NCBI RefSeq assembly: GCF_019266065.1 | Contig: NZ_LPNR01000081.1 | Coordinates: 1 to 55,424 of the forward strand | From: Nocardia sp. MH4 | GTDB taxonomy: Bacteria; Actinomycetota; Actinomycetes; Mycobacteriales; Mycobacteriaceae | Direction of reading: 5' to 3' | DNA length: 55,424 nt | Shown: one piece after another, positions 25,374 through 32,894 of the stretch | How the letters are laid out: every line of letters begins with the position of its first letter | Numbering within the stretch: position 1 is the stretch's first letter | Made by a program: the position numbers and the translations under genes | The notes under the pieces: model-generated | What the model saw: the letters and a program-made list of their open reading frames with translations, nothing else | The model's database searches: none | What the model was told of the DNA's origin: nothing

Positions 25374-26909
25374 TCAGAGCTTGCGCGAGCGCAGCTCGTG
25401 GCCCTTGGAGGTCTTGCAGCGGCCCGATTCCAGGTCCCACTGCCAGCCGTGCAGGTTGCAGGTCAGGTTGTTGCCTTCCACCACACCGAATTTGGAGAGG
25501 TCGGCCTTGAGGTGGGGGCAGCGGCGCTGGACTTCCCAGCCGTCGAGTTCGGTGACGGCGGAGTCGTCGTGGGCCTCGGCGAACCAGCCGTCGGCGTAGG
25601 CGATGCGCTCGTCGGTGAGGCACTTGAAGAAGGTGTAGAGGAACTCGTTGTAGCCGCCGATGCGCCACGCTTGGAAGCGGGTGGACAGGAAGATCGTGTT
25701 GACCCAGTCCGGCTCGTTGTCGCGCAGCACGGTGCGGACCAGCTCGGGAGCGATCCGGAAGCCGTAGCGGTAGCGGCCCTCGCCCTCGATCGGCGCGCGG
25801 ACGGTGCGGTGCGGGAAGTCCAGCACCACGGTCTCGTCGCCGATGACCAGGCCGACCGGGTACCCGATGCCGTCGCTGATCAGCGCCGACTGCTTCATGA
25901 TCGGCTCGAACAGCTCGCGCAGCGGCTCGAGCAGCGAGCCCTCGCCGGTCTCCCAGGATGCCTTCTCGGCGGCCAGCACGGGTGCGAACCGCTCGGCCAT
26001 CTCCGCGATGTAGGCGGCCTTGTCGCCGTAGATCCGGTCCGGATCGAAGGGGTGCGCGAGGTCGAGCTCCTTGCCGCGCACGTCGGCGACCGAGCCCGGG
26101 ATCATCAGGATGCCACCGGCGTTGCCGTGGATCTCCATCTGCTCGAGGAACACGATCTGGTCGGGGAAGATGTTGCCTTCCTCGCCGCGGTCGTCGTTGA
26201 GGTAGCGCAGTTCGTCGTCGAGGAACACCGGCGGGCCCGCCGAGGGCACCACCCAGGTCGCGCCGACCTGCTCGATGTAGGAGCGGGCGCGGTCCATGCC
26301 GCGCTGCCGCTTCTGCTTGCCGAAGTTGGCCTTGGTGCGGGCCGGGATGTCGTAGACGGCCGGGTACCAGATGGCGCCGGAGTACTGGAGCAGGTGGATG
26401 TCGATGTCGCCGAACGCCTCGTGGATGACGTCCATGTCCACCGGGCGCGCGTCGTTCATGTTGAAGCAGGTGGTCTCACCGTCGGAGATGAGAATGCCGG
26501 AGTCGCCGATCGGGCCGTCGGCGGGCGCCCGCAGCGCCACGATCATGATGTCGAGCGAGCCCTTGGGGCCGGTGACGGTGTGCTTGACCGAGTCCTCGGT
26601 CTCGAAGAACTTGGTGAAGCCCAGCGCCTCGAGCTCGCGGCGCAGATCCGGCACCGGGTAGTCCGGCAGCAGGATCGTGGCGTCCTTGTTGACGTACTTG
26701 CGCAGATGCGCGGCGTCGAAGTGGTCGCGATGCAGGTGCGAGACATACAGGTAGTCGACATCGCCGAGCGACTCCCAATCGAGCTGGGAGTTGTCCGGGA
26801 ACGGGAACCACGAGGCGAAATACGCGGGATTGACCCAGGGGTCGCACAGGATCGTCCCGGCCGTGGTTCGGATGTGGAAGCCTGCGTGTCCGACGCTGGT
26901 GATCTGCAC
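25374..26909 (-). CDS. Metallo-beta-lactamase-fold protein with C-terminal Rieske [2Fe-2S] domain (Rv3818-like)
   Basis: 511 residues. The N-terminal half is an MBL-fold domain of the UlaG type: VGHAGFHIRT, CDPWVNPAYF, and the metal motif H58-x-H60-x-D62-H63 (SHLHRDH). The C-terminus is a Rieske domain with C464-x-H466 and C484-xx-H487 separated by 17 residues, ligating a [2Fe-2S] cluster. The pair of domains recalls CMP-N-acetylneuraminate hydroxylase, where the Rieske domain is at the N-terminus. M. tuberculosis Rv3818 has, as I recall, the same size and a Rieske motif. The GTG at 26909 is chosen for the strong TAGGAGGAAA upstream. Substrate unknown; an oxidoreductase or hydroxylase role is inference. 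Confidence 0.85.
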   Translation of the reverse strand: MQITSVGHAGFHIRTTAGTILCDPWVNPAYFASWFPFPDNSQLDWESLGDVDYLYVSHLHRDHFDAAHLRKYVNKDATILLPDYPVPDLRRELEALGFTKFFETEDSVKHTVTGPKGSLDIMIVALRAPADGPIGDSGILISDGETTCFNMNDARPVDMDVIHEAFGDIDIHLLQYSGAIWYPAVYDIPARTKANFGKQKRQRGMDRARSYIEQVGATWVVPSAGPPVFLDDELRYLNDDRGEEGNIFPDQIVFLEQMEIHGNAGGILMIPGSVADVRGKELDLAHPFDPDRIYGDKAAYIAEMAERFAPVLAAEKASWETGEGSLLEPLRELFEPIMKQSALISDGIGYPVGLVIGDETVVLDFPHRTVRAPIEGEGRYRYGFRIAPELVRTVLRDNEPDWVNTIFLSTRFQAWRIGGYNEFLYTFFKCLTDERIAYADGWFAEAHDDSAVTELDGWEVQRRCPHLKADLSKFGVVEGNNLTCNLHGWQWDLESGRCKTSKGHELRSRKL

Positions 26910-27024
26910 GAGCTGTTTCCTCCTACCAGTATCTGATTCGCCGGATCGGGGGCCCTGCGTGGTCACGCAAGCTGCCGCCTCCGGACCCTGGCTGCTCCGG
27001 CGGACCAGCCAACCAGGGTAGTGG

Positions 27025-27954
27025 CTAAACCGTGACGTCACCGATGCAGTAGCCCTCGGCGGTCGGTACCACGGTGAAAGTCCGCACCCGCGTGCCCCCC
27101 GGCGAGGTGGTCACCGGGACATGAACTGCCAGGTAGTCGCCGCGAACCTGGTCGGATCGTAGCTCGTCACCGGTGAAGGAGGTGACATTGCCTACTTTGC
27201 CCGAGTCGCCGGCCAGTGGGGGTGCTGTGGGGTTGCCAGTGCCCTGGGGATCCCAGGTGGTTAGGCTTGCCTTGCAGGTCAGCGGATGGGTGTCTTCGAT
27301 GTCGGCCGGATCGAGCGGTTTGCCGGTGGCGCGCGCGAGGTAGCGGCGGACGGTGTGGCGGGCATCGGCTTCGTCGTAACCGGGCTCGACGCCTGCCGCG
27401 AACACCCGGCCACAGGCGTAACCGGTGGCGACGGCATCGCGCTCCACGGTGACGGTGGTGGTGCGGTTTCGCCAGGTGACGGTGTCGGCGGTCGCGGTGC
27501 CGGGCTGGCCGAGCGCGGCGAGGATCGACTGCGGGTCGGCGTACATGTCGGCGACCGTGCGCGGCGGGATGGTCCAGCACGTGGCCTGCAGTTCGGCGAC
27601 CGTGCTCGTCTGCAGGTCGGCGGCCCAGCGGCGGACCGCGGTCACCGCGTCGGCGTCGCCGGGCACCGCGCCGACCTGCGGCGCGTCGGCGGGCAGCGGG
27701 GTGGTGGCCTTCGTCGGCGCCGGTTCGCCGGGGGCGATCGCCTGGGTGGCGGTGGACGTGGTCGGAGGTGCCGTCGCGGTCGTGGTGCCCGCCGGTGCCG
27801 GATCGTCACCGGGGATGCCGGAGACCGAATCGCACCCGGCGATCAGCGCCGCGGTGACGGTGAGTCCCGCGGCCAGCGCGACGGCGCGGTGCGGGCGGGG
27901 ACGGGGCAGAGCAGGCGGGGTCGGCTGCGCGCGTTCCACTACGACGTTCCTCAT
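27025..27954 (-). CDS. Putative lipoprotein with Thr/Pro-rich linker
   Basis: 309 residues. A long N-terminal region rich in Pro and Arg is followed by a hydrophobic stretch and lipobox ALIAGC (Cys41). A low-complexity Thr/Ala/Pro stretch (~55-85) tethers a globular domain with four cysteines (ATCWTI, YACGRV, LTCKAS, GYCIGD), likely two disulfides outside the cell. Function unknown. Divergent from the acyltransferase; the 41-bp gap holds both promoters. A 14-bp TGCGTG-CACGCA inverted repeat at 26956-26969, downstream, has no assigned role. Confidence 0.75.
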   Translation of the reverse strand: MRNVVVERAQPTPPALPRPRPHRAVALAAGLTVTAALIAGCDSVSGIPGDDPAPAGTTTATAPPTTSTATQAIAPGEPAPTKATTPLPADAPQVGAVPGDADAVTAVRRWAADLQTSTVAELQATCWTIPPRTVADMYADPQSILAALGQPGTATADTVTWRNRTTTVTVERDAVATGYACGRVFAAGVEPGYDEADARHTVRRYLARATGKPLDPADIEDTHPLTCKASLTTWDPQGTGNPTAPPLAGDSGKVGNVTSFTGDELRSDQVRGDYLAVHVPVTTSPGGTRVRTFTVVPTAEGYCIGDVTV

Positions 27955-27980
27955 TCCTGGGCCGTGGCACGATCTGCGAC

Positions 27981-27986
27981 TACGCT
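27981..27986 (+). promoter_or_regulatory. -10 element of the acyltransferase gene
   Basis: TACGCT with 9 nt to the GTG at 27996; no Shine-Dalgarno sequence, so leaderless or near-leaderless. Confidence 0.38.
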
Positions 27987-27995
27987 AGCTGAATT

Positions 27996-28757
27996 GTGGA
28001 ACCCGTCTACCGGTCGATCATCGGCCTGGCCCGAACCGTCTTCTTCCTCGAAGGTCTGAAGTTCACCGTGAAAGGCGCGGAGAACATCCCCGCGTCCGGT
28101 GGTGCCGTGGTGGCGATCAACCACACCGGCTACATGGACTTCACCTACGCGGGACTGCCCGCGCGCACACCTGGTCGCTACATCAGGTTCATGGCCAAAC
28201 AGGAGGTGTTCGACAACAGCATCTCCGGCCCGATCATGCGCGCCCTCAAACACATCCCCGTGGACCGCACCGCGGGCGCCGACTCCTACAAGTCGGCGGT
28301 GAAGTACCTGCGAGCAGGCGAGCTGGTCGGCGTCTACCCCGAGGCCACCATCAGCCGCAGCTTCGAGATCAAGGAATTCAAGTCCGGCGCGGCCCGGATG
28401 GCACTCGAGGCCGACGTCCCGATCATCCCGATCGTCATCTGGGGCGCCCAGCGCGTCTGGACCAAGGGCTTCCCCAAGCGCCTCGGCCGCACCAACACCC
28501 CCATCTCGATCGCGGTCGGCGCCCCGATCAAGCCGTACGAACCGGCCACCGAGCTGACCGCCCAGCTCCGGAGCACGATGCAGGGGCTGCTGGCCGAATT
28601 GCAGGAATCCTACGAGCACGAGCCCGGCGCCTACTGGGTCCCGCGTCGCCTCGGCGGCAGCGCCCCGACCCTGGAAGAGGCCACCGCACTCGACGACGCC
28701 GAGGCCGCGGAGCGCCTCGCCCGCAAGGCCGCCCAGCGGGAGCAGCCGGAAGCCTGA
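27996..28757 (+). CDS. 1-acyl-glycerol-3-phosphate acyltransferase family protein (PlsC-like, Rv3816c-like)
   Basis: 253 residues. The acyltransferase motifs are complete: NHTGYMD (the NHx4D-type catalytic box), KQEVFDNSISGP, PVDRTAG and YPEATISRS, equivalent to the EGTR substrate motif. It transfers acyl chains to lysophosphatidate or a related glycerolipid at the inner face of the membrane. There is one weak hydrophobic segment near the N-terminus. It matches Rv3816c by context. The Ala/Glu-rich C-terminus is probably disordered. Confidence 0.9.
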   Translation: MEPVYRSIIGLARTVFFLEGLKFTVKGAENIPASGGAVVAINHTGYMDFTYAGLPARTPGRYIRFMAKQEVFDNSISGPIMRALKHIPVDRTAGADSYKSAVKYLRAGELVGVYPEATISRSFEIKEFKSGAARMALEADVPIIPIVIWGAQRVWTKGFPKRLGRTNTPISIAVGAPIKPYEPATELTAQLRSTMQGLLAELQESYEHEPGAYWVPRRLGGSAPTLEEATALDDAEAAERLARKAAQREQPEA

Positions 28758-28763
28758 TCCCGA

Positions 28764-28815
28764 CCGACTCGCTCCCGGCGCCGCGCCCTCAGCGCGGTAT
28801 CCGGCAGCGAGTCGG
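28764..28815. terminator. Large hairpin after the acyltransferase gene
   Basis: CCGACTCGCT (28764-28773) pairs with AGCGAGTCGG (28806-28815), and CCGCGC with GCGCGG inside. It begins 7 nt after the stop. A second hairpin follows at about 28816-28838. Confidence 0.65.
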
Positions 28816-28853
28816 CGCGGGCAGCCTGCCGCGCGGGTGGGTCGCCGATCATC

Positions 28854-28871
28854 GCCGCGCCTTCGCGCGGC
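28854..28871 (-). terminator. Terminator of the 28888 gene
   Basis: GCCGCGC and GCGCGGC form a perfect 7-bp stem with a CTTC loop, 17 nt beyond the stop of the small secreted protein gene. Confidence 0.6.
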
Positions 28872-28887
28872 CGTGCCGAGTCCCGGA

Positions 28888-29310
28888 TCAGTTCATGGTC
28901 AGCACCCAGGATCCGTTGCAGCCCTTACGGTCGTTCAGGTCGCCGTCGTAGACCCAGTGGAACACGATCGGCGGGTTGGTCCGCACGCTCCAGCGTCCGG
29001 ACGGCGAGGTCACCACCCGGTTGTTGCGGGTCAGCACGCCCACGTCGTCGTGGGCGAAGATCCATTTGCCCTGGCTGGTCGGGTAATTCAGCCGTACCGT
29101 CACCCGCCCGCCGGTGTGGTTCTGCACCACCAGGCACGAGCCCGGGTTGTTCCGGTCGATCGCGTACTCGCCGAACTCGCCCTCCTCGACGTTCTCGCCG
29201 CTGTCGGTGAACTCCACCGCGTCGGTGAAGTCCGCGTGCGCCGGGCCCGCGCCCATGATCGTCACGGTAATCGCGGCGATGCCCGCCGCGACCGGTCCCA
29301 GAGTCTTCAT
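28888..29310 (-). CDS. Small secreted protein of unknown function
   Basis: 140 residues. A Sec signal peptide (MKTLGPVAAGIAAITVTIMGAGPAHA) with a likely AHA cleavage site leaves a ~114-residue mature protein. It has two cysteines (GSCLVV and KGCNGS) likely forming a disulfide, and is rich in Asn, Gly and aromatic residues with probable beta-sandwich character. GGGAGGAAC precedes the ATG at 29310, which excludes longer readings. Family not recognised. Confidence 0.75.
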   Translation of the reverse strand: MKTLGPVAAGIAAITVTIMGAGPAHADFTDAVEFTDSGENVEEGEFGEYAIDRNNPGSCLVVQNHTGGRVTVRLNYPTSQGKWIFAHDDVGVLTRNNRVVTSPSGRWSVRTNPPIVFHWVYDGDLNDRKGCNGSWVLTMN

Positions 29311-29324
29311 CCCGTTCCTCCCTA

Positions 29325-29672
29325 GTGCCGGTGGCGACCACCGGACTGGGAAAGAGCTTTCCCGGCAAGGGATTCCGGAACCTTGGCGAGCGCTTAACGG
29401 CGGGTGCGCCGCCGTGCGGCGGTGCCTGTCGTCGGTGCCTCGGCCCGGGTCGAGGACACCGGTATGGCCTGGCGGCCATCCCCGAGGGATCGGGTGCGGG
29501 CGGGCGAAACCCGTGGAAGCATACGTGCGCGATCGCGCCGCCGACCTATCTGGCCTGGTCGTTGCCGGTCTGGACCGCCGGCTGCGCGCTGATCTTCGAA
29601 CCGGCGCCCTGGGTGCTTGCCTGGGCCGCGTCGGTCCTGCTGCTGATCGGCATCCGCCGCGCCCCACGCTGA
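29325..29672 (+). CDS. Possible small membrane protein
   Basis: The last ~45 codons have strongly GC-rich third positions and encode a hydrophobic segment (TYLAWSLPVWTAGCALIFEPAPWVLAWAA...) ending in basic residues, which looks like a genuine one- or two-helix membrane protein or its remnant. The first ~65 codons look less coding-like, and the only in-frame start is GTG 29325. It may be a decayed gene. The rest of 29311-29791, between the secreted-protein gene and the tRNA, shows nothing else I can support. Confidence 0.35.
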   Translation: MPVATTGLGKSFPGKGFRNLGERLTAGAPPCGGACRRCLGPGRGHRYGLAAIPEGSGAGGRNPWKHTCAIAPPTYLAWSLPVWTAGCALIFEPAPWVLAWAASVLLLIGIRRAPR

Positions 29673-29791
29673 CCTCACCGCTCCCGCCCGTCGGCCGTGC
29701 GCACGGATTTCGTTTTTCGCGGCCGACGCGCTAGAGTTCCTTCTCGCACGACGAAGCCCCCGGCGATCCCGGAACGGGCCTCGCACGGCGT

Positions 29792-29867
29792 GCGGATGTA
29801 GCGCAGCTGGTAGCGCATCACCTTGCCAAGGTGAGGGTCGCGAGTTCGAATCTCGTCATCCGCTCCA
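29792..29867 (+). tRNA. tRNA-Gly (GCC)
   Basis: A 76-nt cloverleaf: acceptor stem GCGGATG/CATCCGC, a D-arm with AGCTGGTAGC, anticodon stem TCACC/GGTGA with loop TTGCCAA (anticodon GCC), a T-arm with GTTCGAATC and an encoded TCCA end. It reads glycine GGC/GGU codons. No other tRNA is in the window. Confidence 0.95.
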
Positions 29868-29870
29868 CGA

Positions 29871-29904
29871 AAAGCCCGGTCGACACTCTGTCGCACCGGG
29901 CTTT
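29871..29904 (+). terminator. Terminator after tRNA-Gly
   Basis: AAAGCCCGGT (29871-29880) pairs with ACCGGGCTTT (29895-29904), with a further CGACA/TGTCG stem inside. It works for the tRNA and, in reverse, for the convergent lipase maturation factor gene. Confidence 0.8.
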
Positions 29905-29912
29905 CCGCGTTC

Positions 29913-31343
29913 TCAGCGCCGCGTGATCCGCTCGTAGGTCACCGGCGGCAGGTAGTCGCCGATCAGGCTGCGCCGCCACCAGATCCGCTGCCGGAACAGT
30001 TCTTCGGGCGAGCTGAAGTGGTACTCGTAGAGCCGGGCGCGCAGGTAGTGCGGTGGGGCGTCCGGGAAGGGGCAGTGCCGCAGCAGGCGCAGGGTGTCGG
30101 GGTCGTTGCGGAGCAGGCGCAGGGCCAGCGGCAGCGCCCACGCCCTGGCGTAGGCGGGCGACAGCGCGGCGAACCACATCAGCCAGTCCAGGCGCAGGTG
30201 GTACGGCGCCCACTGGCGGGACAGGCGGCGCGGATCGCCCGGTTTGCCCTTGAACTCGTACTCGCGCCACCGCGTGTCCGGGGTGAGCTCGGTGGCATCG
30301 GTGCCCTCGAGCACGATCTCGTGCCGGACCCGGGTGATGCTGCCGAAGGCGCCGTAGGTGTTGACCAGGTGCAACGGGTCGAACGAGGCGTTCATGGCCT
30401 GACGCGAGGACAGCAGATTGACGACCGGCTGATAGCTCAGCACGGCGACCAGCCCGACATAGCCGAACACCGCGCCGGTGAACCAGGCAGGTGGCGGCTG
30501 CGCCTCGGGCGCGTCGGGCAGCATCGGATAGACCCGCCCGTCGACCACCGTCGTGGCCAGCAGCAGCGTCACCCAGTTCAGCCAGGCGAAATTGCCGGAC
30601 AGCACCAGCCACAGCTGGGTGACGATGACGATGCCCGCCGCCACGCTCGCCACCGGTTGCGGCGCGAACAACCCGAACGGCACCACCAGCTGCGCGAAGT
30701 GATTGGCCGCGACCTCCACCCGGTGCAGTGGTCGCGGCAGCTGGTGGAAGAACCAGCTCAGCGGACCGGGCATCGGCTGGGTCTCGTGGTGGTAGTACAG
30801 GCAGGTCAGGTCGCGCCAGCACCGGTCCCCGCGCATCTTGATCAGCCCGGCGCCGAACTCCACCCGGAACAGCAGCCAGCGCGCGGCGAACAGGACGAGC
30901 AGCGGCGGCGCGACGGTGTCGTTGCCCAGGAAGATCGCCAGAAAACCGGCCTCGAGCAGCAGTGCTTCCCAGCCGAAGGCGTACCAGGCCTGCCCGACAT
31001 TGACGATCGACAGATACAGCACCCACAGCACGAACCACAGCGCCATCGACCCCCACAGCGGCACCAGATCGGCGGCCCCCACGGCGACCGCGACCGCCAC
31101 CGCCACCCCCGACCAGGCCACCGCGGCGTAGGCGCGATCGGAATAGTGCAGCTGGAACAGACTCGGCGCCCGCCGGAACGGGGTCCGCGCCAGGAAACGC
31201 GGCACCGGCAGCATCCCGCGTTCGCCGAGCAGCGCCCGGAATTGCAGCGCGGCGCCGAGGAACGCGAGCGCGTAGACGACCGCCAGGCCACGCTGGAAGA
31301 TCAGCCTGCCCTGCCAGTACTCCGGCGCCGTGAACCAGTCCAT
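29913..31343 (-). CDS. Lipase maturation factor (LMF1)-family membrane protein
   Basis: 476 residues, multi-pass, with about eight or more helices. Family hallmarks include the N-terminal W-rich APEYWQGRLIFQRGLAVVYALAFL, the RVEFGAGLIKMRGDRCWRDLTCLYYHHETQPMP core, and the C-terminal YEFKGKPGDPRRLSRQWAPYHLRLDWLMWFAAL. In animals LMF1 helps lipases fold in the ER; bacterial members are widespread but uncharacterised. Transcribed toward the tRNA and not in an operon. Confidence 0.88.
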   Translation of the reverse strand: MDWFTAPEYWQGRLIFQRGLAVVYALAFLGAALQFRALLGERGMLPVPRFLARTPFRRAPSLFQLHYSDRAYAAVAWSGVAVAVAVAVGAADLVPLWGSMALWFVLWVLYLSIVNVGQAWYAFGWEALLLEAGFLAIFLGNDTVAPPLLVLFAARWLLFRVEFGAGLIKMRGDRCWRDLTCLYYHHETQPMPGPLSWFFHQLPRPLHRVEVAANHFAQLVVPFGLFAPQPVASVAAGIVIVTQLWLVLSGNFAWLNWVTLLLATTVVDGRVYPMLPDAPEAQPPPAWFTGAVFGYVGLVAVLSYQPVVNLLSSRQAMNASFDPLHLVNTYGAFGSITRVRHEIVLEGTDATELTPDTRWREYEFKGKPGDPRRLSRQWAPYHLRLDWLMWFAALSPAYARAWALPLALRLLRNDPDTLRLLRHCPFPDAPPHYLRARLYEYHFSSPEELFRQRIWWRRSLIGDYLPPVTYERITRR

Positions 31344-31416
31344 GCACCCGCTCCCGGACGGTCATGCTCCCTGGTTCGATTGTCCACCCGCAGACCGTCC
31401 GGCGAAACGCCCTCGG

Positions 31417-32076
31417 TCATTCCGGCAGCTCGAGGCCGGGTCCGCCGGTGACCGCCGCGCGCAGCTCGGGCTCGTGCCACCGCGCGGCGATGCCGGGCAG
31501 CGCCGCCAGATAGCCGACGACGTGGTCGGTGTCCCAGCCGTGCGAGGCGCGCAGTCCGGCGGCGATCATGGCCACATAGCGAGCCGATGGTCGTTGCAGG
31601 TCAACCGTTTCCGGCCGCCACGGCGCGGTGAAGGTGAGGATCGGCGCGCCGTCGAGGGTCCCGGCGTGCACCACGGTCTCGTACCGGCCGCGCCCCAGCC
31701 GGACCGAGCCCGTCGCGAGCACCGACGCGAGGTCGAAGTCGGCGCTCGGTGTCCGGTACATCTCCTGGGCGAGCAGATCGCCGAACTGGCCGACGGTGAG
31801 CAGGTACCCGCGCGCCGCGACGCCGATCGGCCAGCCGGTGGCCGGGCGGTCGGCGTAGAAGGCGACGCCGCCGGTCCAGACCGGGCTCTGCCAGGCGAAA
31901 TACAGGCTCCCCGGCAGGGTCAGCGGCATCGTCGCCGCCGGTGGGGTGCGGTCGCGGAAGCCGGGGTAGGGGTGCGCTGTGCCCGGCGGGGTGCCGCCGT
32001 CGCGGTAGTAGGCGAACCGCGCGGCAAGCATGTTGGAGCCGTACGCGGCGTACCAGACGCGCTGAGCTGTGGTCAC
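31417..32076 (-). CDS. Gamma-glutamylcyclotransferase-fold protein
   Basis: 219 residues. The N-terminus has the nucleotide-independent GGCT/AIG2 motif YAAYGSNM, and the fold continues with a Gly-rich beta-barrel. Relatives in Nocardia and Rhodococcus are sometimes labelled 'histone deacetylase', a name the motifs do not support. A catalytic Glu is not obvious, so the cyclotransferase reaction is unproven. It starts at GTG 32076 after GAGGTGAG. It lies upstream of the lipase maturation factor gene in the same direction, with a 73-nt gap. Confidence 0.72.
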   Translation of the reverse strand: MTTAQRVWYAAYGSNMLAARFAYYRDGGTPPGTAHPYPGFRDRTPPAATMPLTLPGSLYFAWQSPVWTGGVAFYADRPATGWPIGVAARGYLLTVGQFGDLLAQEMYRTPSADFDLASVLATGSVRLGRGRYETVVHAGTLDGAPILTFTAPWRPETVDLQRPSARYVAMIAAGLRASHGWDTDHVVGYLAALPGIAARWHEPELRAAVTGGPGLELPE

Positions 32077-32180
32077 GGGCTCACCTCGGGTGGGTCACGG
32101 TTCCTGAGCGGAGGAAACGAATCCGTTCCTGCCGTCGATTCTTCCTTCGATGGGTCGGGAGGACATCGAGGGGAGAGATC

Positions 32181-32804
32181 ATGAGATCAGCGATCGTGGT
32201 GGCAGCGCTGGTGGCGTCGGCGGGGGGACTGGCCGCGTGCGCCGGCGATCAGGGTTCGACCGCGCAGACCACCGTCACCCAGTCTGCCGTCGCCCAGCCG
32301 AGCGGCACCGGCGCCCCGGATACCCCACCGGTCATCGTGCCCAGCCCGGCCACCGCCGTCCCGACGGCGGCGCCCACCGGATTGCCCTCGCGCGACGACG
32401 CCACCGTCGACGCCCGCGACTACCAGCAGCGCGACAACTTCTACTTCCAATCACCGACCGGCAACATCATGTGCGGCATCCTCGCCGACGCCCCGTTCGG
32501 CGTCGGCTGCCAGCTGGCGAAGGCGAATGTCATTCCGCCGCAACTGCCCAACTGCGACGACGCCCCCGACCGCAAGGTCGCCGTGCACACCGTCGGCGGC
32601 AAGACGGAGTTCCTGTGCACCAGCCAGGGCATCTTCGTCGGCTCCCCGGTGGACGGCACCAACAAGGGCGGCGGCGCCACCCTGCACTACGGCGACACCC
32701 TCGTCGTGCGCGGCGTCGCCTGCACCTCCAGCCGGCAGGGCGTCCGCTGCGACGCGGCGGGCCACGGCTTCACCATCTCCGCCGACAGCCAGACCACCTT
32801 CTGA
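32181..32804 (+). CDS. Small lipoprotein, DUF6636-like
   Basis: 207 residues. The lipoprotein signal ends with lipobox GLAAC at about residue 20, followed by a Thr/Pro/Ala-rich tether (~25-75). The globular part carries NFYFQSPTGNIMCGILAD and later Cys residues (VGCQLA, PNCDDA, FLCTSQ, VACTSS, VRCDAA), a six-Cys pattern with the 'SPSGNIxC' signature I associate with DUF6636. Function unknown, extracytoplasmic. GGGGAGAGA precedes the ATG. Confidence 0.78.
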   Translation: MRSAIVVAALVASAGGLAACAGDQGSTAQTTVTQSAVAQPSGTGAPDTPPVIVPSPATAVPTAAPTGLPSRDDATVDARDYQQRDNFYFQSPTGNIMCGILADAPFGVGCQLAKANVIPPQLPNCDDAPDRKVAVHTVGGKTEFLCTSQGIFVGSPVDGTNKGGGATLHYGDTLVVRGVACTSSRQGVRCDAAGHGFTISADSQTTF

Positions 32805-32807
32805 CCC

Positions 32808-32836
32808 CGCGAATCACCCGAGACGGGTGATTCGCG
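32808..32836 (+). terminator. Terminator after the DUF6636-like lipoprotein gene
   Basis: CGCGAATCACCCG (32808-32820) pairs perfectly with CGGGTGATTCGCG (32824-32836) across a 3-nt AGA loop, beginning 3 nt after the stop codon. It separates the lipoprotein gene from the sulfatase gene. Confidence 0.82.
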
Positions 32837-32894
32837 CGCTCCCCGGCTCGCCCAGGCTGGACCTCAGCAGCCGATCCCGAGCCGAGGAGCAGCA

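Noticed and set aside
26956..26969. TGCGTG-CACGCA inverted repeat upstream of the MBL-Rieske gene as an operator
   Set aside because: Arms are perfect but there is no regulator nearby and no second copy; kept only as a note.
29792..29867. Integrated element at tRNA-Gly
   Set aside because: No integrase, no repeated tRNA 3' end and no change in composition next to it.
31417..32076. Histone deacetylase
   Set aside because: A name used for similar genes, but the YAAYGSN motif indicates a gamma-glutamylcyclotransferase fold and no deacetylase zinc motif is seen.
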